NCBI GenBank assembly: GCA_041655055.1 | Contig: JBBAGE010000025.1 | Span: 1 to 19,477 of the forward strand | Direction of reading: 5' to 3' | DNA: 19,477 bases | Source of the DNA: JBBAGE01 sp041655055 | GTDB lineage: Bacteria > Pseudomonadota > Alphaproteobacteria > Rhodobacterales > Rhodobacteraceae | Part shown: positions 14,873 through 19,477 of the stretch, in pieces | How positions within the stretch are numbered: the stretch's first letter is position 1 | Layout: every line of letters starts with the position of its first letter | Notes under the pieces: generated by a model | The model's input: only the letters and a program-made list of their open reading frames with translations | What the model was told of the DNA's origin: nothing | Databases searched by the model: none | Position numbers and translations under genes: made by a program

Positions 14873-14959
14873 GCGGTCGTGGCGGAATTGGTAGACGCGC
14901 AGCGTTGAGGTCGCTGTGGGGTAACACCCGTGGAAGTTCGAGTCTTCTCGACCGCACCA
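14873..14959 (+). tRNA. tRNA-Leu (anticodon GAG), CCA encoded
   Basis: A complete class II cloverleaf. Acceptor stem GCGGTCG pairs with CGACCGC (14949-14955), followed by discriminator A (14956) and an encoded CCA (14957-14959). The D-loop contains TTGGTAGA. The anticodon stem CAGCG/CGCTG encloses TTGAGGT, giving anticodon GAG at 14907-14909. A long variable arm (TGGGGTAACACCCG) marks a leucine-type tRNA, and the T-loop is GTTCGAGTC. It reads CUC and CUU codons. It sits alone on the plus strand between lipB and the AEC transporter gene (both minus), with its own candidate promoter and terminator. Confidence 0.97.
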
Positions 14960-14977
14960 CCATTGGCTTGATGCCAG

Positions 14978-15000
14978 ACGCGCCCCGGGGCGCGTTTTTT
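14978..15000 (+). terminator. Rho-independent terminator of tRNA-Leu
   Basis: Palindrome ACGCGCCCC/GGGGCGCGT (14978-14995) followed by TTTTTT, 19 bases beyond the tRNA CCA. On the minus strand it lacks a T-run, so it serves the tRNA, not the AEC transporter gene ending at 15006. Confidence 0.9.
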
Positions 15001-15005
15001 ATGGC

Positions 15006-15944
15006 CTAGCCCAGCACCATCAACCAGCCCGTCACCGTGATCAGCGACAGCGCCGTGCCGATCAGCACCGTGGATGCCGCCACACGTTTTGCCAGCCCAT
15101 ACATATCGGCAAACAGATAGGCATTCACCCCGGTCGATACCGCCGCCGCCACCACCGCCGAGCGCAGCGGCGCGGGATCGAGCATGACGACATGGCTTGC
15201 CAGCAGCCAGGTCACACCCGGATGCACCAGCAAGGACGCCACACAGACCCAGGCGATCATGCGCATGTCCCCTTCGGGGCGGTAGCGCACCAGCACGCCG
15301 CCCAGCCCGAACAACGCCGCCGGAATCGCCGCGCCGGACAGCATGTCCACCGCGCTCCAGATGGCGCCATGCAGCGAAACGCCGGAAATATTGACGGCAA
15401 ATCCCGCGCCGATCCCGATCACCAGCGGGTTTTTGAACATCATCCGAAACACCTGCCGCAGCATCCGGCCGGGGCTTAACCCCTGTTCGCGCGCGCGGGT
15501 CAGTTCCATCATGATGATACCGAACCCATAGATGCTCGGCGCATGGACCGAAATGATCGCAAAGTTCCACACCAGCGCATCGGCCCCATAGGCGCGTTCG
15601 GTGATCGGTATTCCCAGCAACAGCGAATTGGAAAACGTGCCGGCAAAGCCGATGACGATGGCCTCTTGGGCGCTGCGGCCAAAGATGAACCGCGCCCCCG
15701 CCCAGGCAAAGACAAAGCCGGAAAACGCGCCGCCGTAAAAGGCCACCATCAGCGGCATGTTGAAACTATTGCCCAGATCCAGCCGCGCGATGGCCGAAAA
15801 CAGCAGCACCGGGATCGCGAAGGCCAGCGCAAAGCGCATGAGCGCATCCACCGCGACATCGGAAAACAGTTTGCGCCATGCCGCCAGATATCCAAAGCCG
15901 ATCAGCAAAAAGACCGGCAGGATGACCTCGATCAGGCTTTGCAT
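15006..15944 (-). CDS. AEC-family (auxin efflux carrier-like) transporter
   Basis: A 312-residue, strongly hydrophobic protein with about ten transmembrane helices in two five-helix halves. The N terminus MQSLIEVILPVFLLIGFGYLA and the motif GFAGTFSNSLLLGIP in helix 4 are typical of the AEC/malonate-transporter-like family of the inner membrane. The second half contains FKNPLVIGIGAGFAVNISG and AAAVSTGVNAYLFADMYG, where the Asn/Thr positions fit the family's unwound crossover region. Bacterial members export or import small organic anions; the substrate cannot be predicted. It begins four bases after the MBL hydrolase stop and is the last gene of the minus-strand series. No good ribosome site is seen, consistent with translational coupling. 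Confidence 0.88.
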   Translation of the reverse strand: MQSLIEVILPVFLLIGFGYLAAWRKLFSDVAVDALMRFALAFAIPVLLFSAIARLDLGNSFNMPLMVAFYGGAFSGFVFAWAGARFIFGRSAQEAIVIGFAGTFSNSLLLGIPITERAYGADALVWNFAIISVHAPSIYGFGIIMMELTRAREQGLSPGRMLRQVFRMMFKNPLVIGIGAGFAVNISGVSLHGAIWSAVDMLSGAAIPAALFGLGGVLVRYRPEGDMRMIAWVCVASLLVHPGVTWLLASHVVMLDPAPLRSAVVAAAVSTGVNAYLFADMYGLAKRVAASTVLIGTALSLITVTGWLMVLG

Positions 15945-15948
15945 GGGA

Positions 15949-16749
15949 TCACAGCGGATAGGTGATGGTCATGCCATCATAGGCAGGCATCACATGGTCG
16001 GGCGTTTCAGCCGCCACCACATCATGATCGAGATCGATATGCATATTGGTCAGAATCGCGCGGCGTGGCGCGGCGCGTTCGATCCAGCCCAAGGTCTGTT
16101 CCAGATGCGAATGGGTGGGATGGGGCGTGCGGCGCAACGCATCGACGATCCAGCAATCCAGGCCCTCAAGCACCGGCCAGGCATTGTCATGCAGCGTCAG
16201 CGCATCGGGCAGATAGGCCAGATCGGCGATGCGAAACCCCAGTGCATCGATCGTGCCGTGATTGGCATAGAAGGGGCGCAGCACCACATCCCCGCCGGGG
16301 CCGGGCACGGTGACATCGCCGCTGATCGTGCGCAGCGTCAGGATCGGCGGATAGGCCGAATCGTCAGGCTGAACAAAGGCATAGCCAAAGCGCGACAACA
16401 GCGCCTCTTGGGTATCGCCATCGGCCCAGACCGGCAACCGCGCGCGCATGTTGAACACGATCGCGCGCAGGTCATCGATGCCGTGAACATGATCGGCGTG
16501 GGAATGGGTATAAACCACGCCGTGCAGCTCGCCCACCCCGGCATCCAGCATCTGCAACCGCAAATCGGGCGAGGTGTCGATCAACACACGGGTCACGCCG
16601 GCTGCGGTTTCGCGCTCGATCAGCAGCGAACAGCGGCGGCGGTGGTTGCGCGGGTTGGCGGGGTCGCATTCGCCCCAGATGCCCCCCAGGCGCGGCACAC
16701 CGCCAGATGATCCACAGCCCAGAATGGTAAAGCGCAGTTCGCCAGTCAT
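15949..16749 (-). CDS. MBL-fold metallohydrolase (PhnP-like)
   Basis: A 266-residue enzyme with the metallo-beta-lactamase fold. It starts LRFTILGCGSSGGVPR (5-20), and has the metal motif THSHADHVHG (81-90), further histidines in YANHG, THSHLEQTL and LTNMHIDLDHD, and Asp residues consistent with a two-metal site. GCGSSGGVPRLGG and CRRR-like residues after it resemble PhnP phosphodiesterases and related tRNase Z-like hydrolases. A cyclic phosphate or nucleotide diester is a plausible substrate but this is inference, since no phosphonate genes are nearby. The ATG overlaps the tatD stop by four bases (ATGA), so the two are translationally coupled; tatD-MBL pairs are common in Alphaproteobacteria. 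Confidence 0.88.
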   Translation of the reverse strand: MTGELRFTILGCGSSGGVPRLGGIWGECDPANPRNHRRRCSLLIERETAAGVTRVLIDTSPDLRLQMLDAGVGELHGVVYTHSHADHVHGIDDLRAIVFNMRARLPVWADGDTQEALLSRFGYAFVQPDDSAYPPILTLRTISGDVTVPGPGGDVVLRPFYANHGTIDALGFRIADLAYLPDALTLHDNAWPVLEGLDCWIVDALRRTPHPTHSHLEQTLGWIERAAPRRAILTNMHIDLDHDVVAAETPDHVMPAYDGMTITYPL

Positions 16750-17552
16750 GCCGTGGTCTCCTGCCAGGTTGCGGCTTTGGAAAACAGCCGGTCGAAGTTT
16801 TGTTGGGTTTGCGCGGCCAGTTCCGCCAACTCGATCCCCAGCGATTCTGCCAGTTTGGTGGCCGTATGGAGCGTATAGGCCGGTTCGCAGCGTTTGCCGC
16901 GATAGGGCGGGGGGGCCAGATAGGGCGCATCGGTTTCCAGCAAGATCCGATCCCGCGGCGCTGCGGCGAAAATCGCGCGGATTTCATGCGATTTGGGAAA
17001 GGCCGCAATGCCCGAAGCCGAGAGGTAAAACCCCAGCCCCAGCGCTGCTTCTGCCAGCGCGGGGGACGAGGTAAAACAATGCATCACGCAAGAAAACCCT
17101 CCTGCCGCATGTTCGTCGCGCAAGATGCGGGCCATATCATCATCGGCGGCGCGCGCATGAATGATCAGCGGCAGGCCGGTCTGGCGCGCGGCCTCGATAT
17201 GGATGCGCAGGCTTTCTTGCTGCACGGCGGCGCTGTCGGCGGTGTAATGGTAATCCAGCCCGGTTTCGCCGATGCCCACGAATTTCGGATGCGCCGCCAG
17301 CGCCACCAGTTCCGCCACATTCACCATCGGCTCTTCGGCGGCAGACATCGGATGCGTGCCCGCGGCAAAAAAGACCGGCGCATAGCTGTCGGCAATGGCG
17401 CGAACCTGCGCCAGATTGCGCAGCCTTGTGCAGATCGTGACCATCCGCGTCACGCCCGTCGCCTGCGCGCGCGCGATGACCTGTGGCAGTTCATCGGCGA
17501 AATCGGGGAAATCAAGGTGGCAATGGCTGTCGGTGATCTGGATATCGGTCAT
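16746..17552 (-). CDS. TatD-family metal-dependent hydrolase (DNase-like)
   Basis: A 268-residue TIM-barrel hydrolase. Metal ligands are visible in order: DSHCHLDF (His10, His12), GIGETGLDYHY (Glu96), IHARAADDD (His132), MHCFTSS (His158), and LETDAPYLAP (Asp208). This is the full TatD set; family members act as 3'-5' exonucleases on DNA or RNA or on D-aminoacyl substrates. The ATG at 17552 is preferred since AGG lies six bases upstream and MTDIQITDSHCH matches the family start. A longer in-frame version would overlap holB. It follows the holB stop by ten bases and its stop overlaps the next start. Confidence 0.94.
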   Translation of the reverse strand: MTDIQITDSHCHLDFPDFADELPQVIARAQATGVTRMVTICTRLRNLAQVRAIADSYAPVFFAAGTHPMSAAEEPMVNVAELVALAAHPKFVGIGETGLDYHYTADSAAVQQESLRIHIEAARQTGLPLIIHARAADDDMARILRDEHAAGGFSCVMHCFTSSPALAEAALGLGFYLSASGIAAFPKSHEIRAIFAAAPRDRILLETDAPYLAPPPYRGKRCEPAYTLHTATKLAESLGIELAELAAQTQQNFDRLFSKAATWQETTA

Positions 17553-17562
17553 GGCTTGCCTG

Positions 17563-18690
17563 TCAGGCGGCCACCCGCGCGGCCGTTTCATTCATTCGCA
17601 GCAACATATCAAGGATGAGCGCGGCAGGGTCAAGGTTGACCGCCCGGCCTTGTTGGGTGCGCGCCGACAGGTTTTGCTGCAATTCGGCCCAGATGCGGCC
17701 CGCATGCGGATCGGGCGACAGGCGGCGCATCAGCGCGGTCTCGCCGGGGGCGGCCTCGACCAGCGGGGGCAGGCCCGCGCCGCTGCGCGCAAGCCGCGCC
17801 AGAAACGTATCGAACAACCCCAGCATCAGATCGAAGCGTTCGCCATTCTGGCGGCCCGCCGCACTTTCGGCCAGCCGCAGCGCACGGGGGCGATCCAGCC
17901 GGGGCAGGCTGTCCATCAGGGCGGTGATTTCGGCGTAAAGCTCAATTCCGTCCATATTTCCGATCCGTATCGCCTCACCCACCGAACCACCTGCAAGCGC
18001 CGCCAATGCCGCTGCCTCGGCATCATTCACCACCGCGCCCGCTTGCGTCATGGCGGCCTGCATATCTTGTGCACCGAGCGGCGCGCAGCGCAACAGCCGA
18101 CAGCGCGAGCGGATCGTGGGCAACAGCCGCGACGGTTGATGCGAGATCAGCAGCAAGACCACCCCCTTGGGCGGTTCTTCCAGCAGCTTGAGCAAGGCAT
18201 TCGTCGCGGCGGTATTGAGATCATCGGCGCTGTCGATAATCACCACGCGCCGCCCCCCCTCGGTTGCGGAAAGGGTAAAGAACGCCTTGAGCCGGCGGAC
18301 CTCATCGACGGGGATCGTCTGGGCCAGCCGTTCCGTTTTGTCGTCATAGGGGCGGCGCAACAGGAACAGATGCGGTTCCGAAAGCGCGGCGATACGGTGG
18401 CTGACGGGGTGATCGTCGGGGATGGCCAGATCGTTCGGTGCGCCTTGATCCTGGGGCCGGGCAATCAGAAACCGCGCGATTCGCCAGGCAAGCGTGGCCT
18501 TGCCCACGCCGCGCGGGCCGGTGATCAGCCAGGCGTGATGCAATTTGCCATGGCCATAGGCATCAAGAAAATCACGCTCGGCCAGTTGCTGACCAAACAG
18601 CAGTGGCGTTTCGCGCGGATGGGGCGCACCGGGGGCGCGGTCGGCCTCGGGGGCGGGATTGCGCGGTGCATCGGCAGCCACCGCCCTCAT
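17563..18690 (-). CDS. holB: DNA polymerase III subunit delta'
   Basis: A 375-residue clamp-loader subunit that stabilises and positions delta on the sliding clamp. The AAA+ domain has Walker A-type GPRGVGKAT (58-66), VVIIDSADDLN near the Walker B position, LLKLLEEPP, and LLPTIRSRCRLL with the conserved SRC sensor motif. The cysteine-containing zinc module of E. coli delta' is absent: no clustered Cys occurs between residues 70 and 190. This is common in alphaproteobacterial delta' as far as I recall. The N terminus (1-27) is Ala/Pro-rich and poorly conserved. Its ATG overlaps the tmk stop (ATGA), an arrangement widespread in bacteria and supporting the call. Confidence 0.95.
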   Translation of the reverse strand: MRAVAADAPRNPAPEADRAPGAPHPRETPLLFGQQLAERDFLDAYGHGKLHHAWLITGPRGVGKATLAWRIARFLIARPQDQGAPNDLAIPDDHPVSHRIAALSEPHLFLLRRPYDDKTERLAQTIPVDEVRRLKAFFTLSATEGGRRVVIIDSADDLNTAATNALLKLLEEPPKGVVLLLISHQPSRLLPTIRSRCRLLRCAPLGAQDMQAAMTQAGAVVNDAEAAALAALAGGSVGEAIRIGNMDGIELYAEITALMDSLPRLDRPRALRLAESAAGRQNGERFDLMLGLFDTFLARLARSGAGLPPLVEAAPGETALMRRLSPDPHAGRIWAELQQNLSARTQQGRAVNLDPAALILDMLLRMNETAARVAA

Positions 18691-19313
18691 GGCAGGCGCG
18701 CCTGCACCGCGCGCGCCACATCGGCGGCCACATCATCGCGCGACTGACCGGCATCGATCACCAGGCAGCGGCTGGAAAATTCGCGCGCCAGATCAAGAAA
18801 GGCCGCGCGCATCCGGGCCTGCATCGCCAGACCGAAATCCTCGAACCGTTCCTCGGCGCCTTGGCGCGCCTTGGCCCGCGCCAACCCGATGTCGGGCGCA
18901 AGATCAAAGATCAGCGTCAGATCCGGCTCCTGTGCGATCATGGCATCGTGCAGCAAATCGACCTTGGCGCGCAGATCGCCGCGCGTGACGCCTTGATAAA
19001 TGCGGGTGCTGTCGGCGAAACGGTCGCAGATCACCGTCTGCCCTGCGGCCAGTGCGGGGCGGATGGTTTTTTCCAGATGGTCGCGGCGCGCGGCGGTAAA
19101 TAACAGGATCTCGCTTTCGGGCGACCACCGATCCGGCGCACCTGACAGCAGCAGCGCGCGGATCTGTTCGGCGCCTTGTGATCCGCCGGGCTCGCGGGTC
19201 AGCACCACATCGCGGCCCGCGGCGCGCAAAGCATCGGCCAGCAGCCGCGCCTGTGTGGATTTTCCTGAACCATCGATGCCTTCAAACGTGATGAACAGCC
19301 CGCCTGTGGCCAT
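18687..19313 (-). CDS. tmk: Thymidylate kinase
   Basis: A 208-residue cytoplasmic enzyme phosphorylating dTMP to dTDP. The P-loop is FEGIDGSGKST (10-20); TREPGG follows (39-44), then ICDRFADSTRIYQG (95-108), where the Asp-Arg contacts substrate, and a lid region with RAKARQGAEERFE. An in-frame TTG at 19334 would add seven residues but overlaps the upstream gene. The ATG is one base after the dacC stop, so expression probably depends on coupling; only a weak AGG is upstream. Length and motifs are complete. Confidence 0.96.
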   Translation of the reverse strand: MATGGLFITFEGIDGSGKSTQARLLADALRAAGRDVVLTREPGGSQGAEQIRALLLSGAPDRWSPESEILLFTAARRDHLEKTIRPALAAGQTVICDRFADSTRIYQGVTRGDLRAKVDLLHDAMIAQEPDLTLIFDLAPDIGLARAKARQGAEERFEDFGLAMQARMRAAFLDLAREFSSRCLVIDAGQSRDDVAADVARAVQARLP

Positions 19314-19314
19314 G

Positions 19315-19477
19315 TCAGAACGCAACCTGACCAAGCGCGCGGTTCAGCAAGATACGTGCCGCCGTGCCGATCCTTGTGCCAAATCCGCCCGCGCCGACAT
19401 CGTTTTCGGCCACCAGCGGCACCCGGCGTTCCGCCATATCGGGGATCGAGATCACCAGATCCGCCAGCACTTGCCCG
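19315..19477 (-). CDS. dacC: D-alanyl-D-alanine carboxypeptidase, C-terminal end (partial)
   Basis: Only the last 53 residues are present; the frame is open to the window edge. The sequence includes VLADLVISIPD, VPLVAENDVGAGGFG and a terminal helix ILLNRALGQVAF. This fits the end of the PBP5-type C-terminal beta domain and amphipathic membrane anchor of penicillin-binding protein 5/6-like DD-carboxypeptidases. The short fragment alone would be weak evidence, but position directly upstream of tmk-holB-tatD matches the order known from Rhodobacterales. The enzyme would trim the terminal D-Ala of periplasmic peptidoglycan. The stop codon is one base from the tmk start. The choice of dacC over another dac name is by context. 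Confidence 0.7.
   Translation of the reverse strand, partial: GQVLADLVISIPDMAERRVPLVAENDVGAGGFGTRIGTAARILLNRALGQVAF

Noticed and set aside
14822..15000. tRNA-Leu as an integration site for a mobile element
   Set aside because: No integrase, direct repeat of the tRNA 3' end or foreign-looking genes are present on either side.
14719..15570. 283-codon minus-strand frame spanning the tRNA-Leu and the AEC transporter gene
   Set aside because: It crosses a tRNA and its terminator and is an alternate frame of the transporter gene. Low-complexity composition.

Overview
The window reads as a core chromosomal segment of an alphaproteobacterium, most likely of the family Rhodobacteraceae (Rhodobacterales). 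Reasons: high GC, an aa3 oxidase subunit I next to a c550/c2-type cytochrome with an acidic tail like that of Paracoccus, a dacC-tmk-holB-tatD series, LipB and DUF2244 proteins of the type seen in that group, and a class I ketol-acid reductoisomerase. No phage, insertion sequence, plasmid, CRISPR or toxin-antitoxin gene was seen. Genes are packed tightly and no gene-free stretch exceeds about 200 bases.

Layout. 1-219: the 3' end of glmM (cell-wall amino sugars), facing a rhamnosyltransferase-like gene (243-1121, minus) and a small SnoaL/NTF2-like gene (minus). 1629-2651: ilvC (minus) with a strong terminator at 1584-1609. Divergent from ilvC are two overlapping Lrp/AsnC regulators and a class V aminotransferase (2779-4883, plus). 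4899-6771 (minus): a HAD pyrimidine nucleotidase overlapping a UbiH-family hydroxylase. 6881-7528 (plus): a GntR/FCD regulator whose stop codon abuts that of the next gene. 7529-9475 (minus): a membrane glycosyltransferase with an N-terminal MshEN (candidate c-di-GMP sensing) domain, lying just downstream of carA (9519-10685, minus). 10867-11055 (plus): a small DUF3008 protein. 11052-13264 (minus): ctaD followed by a DUF2244 membrane protein, preceded by a separately terminated cytochrome c gene (13460-13918). 14079-14726 (minus): lipB. 14873-14959 (plus): tRNA-Leu(GAG) with its own terminator. 15006 to the end (minus): an apparent operon dacC (partial)-tmk-holB-tatD-MBL hydrolase-AEC transporter.

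How the genes fit together. The cytochrome c and ctaD products form the electron donor and catalytic subunit of an aerobic aa3 respiratory branch, and the UbiH-family enzyme probably contributes ubiquinone to the same chain. ilvC, the two Lrp-type regulators and the aminotransferase suggest locally regulated amino acid metabolism. The dacC-tmk-holB-tatD set combines cell-wall, dTTP and replication functions in an order driven by translational coupling.

No clearly new multi-gene system was found. The best leads are the MshEN-glycosyltransferase fusion, a terminator-like hairpin inside the start of the DUF2244 coding region just after ctaD, and the paired Lrp regulators with dyad sequences in the ilvC-facing intergenic region.
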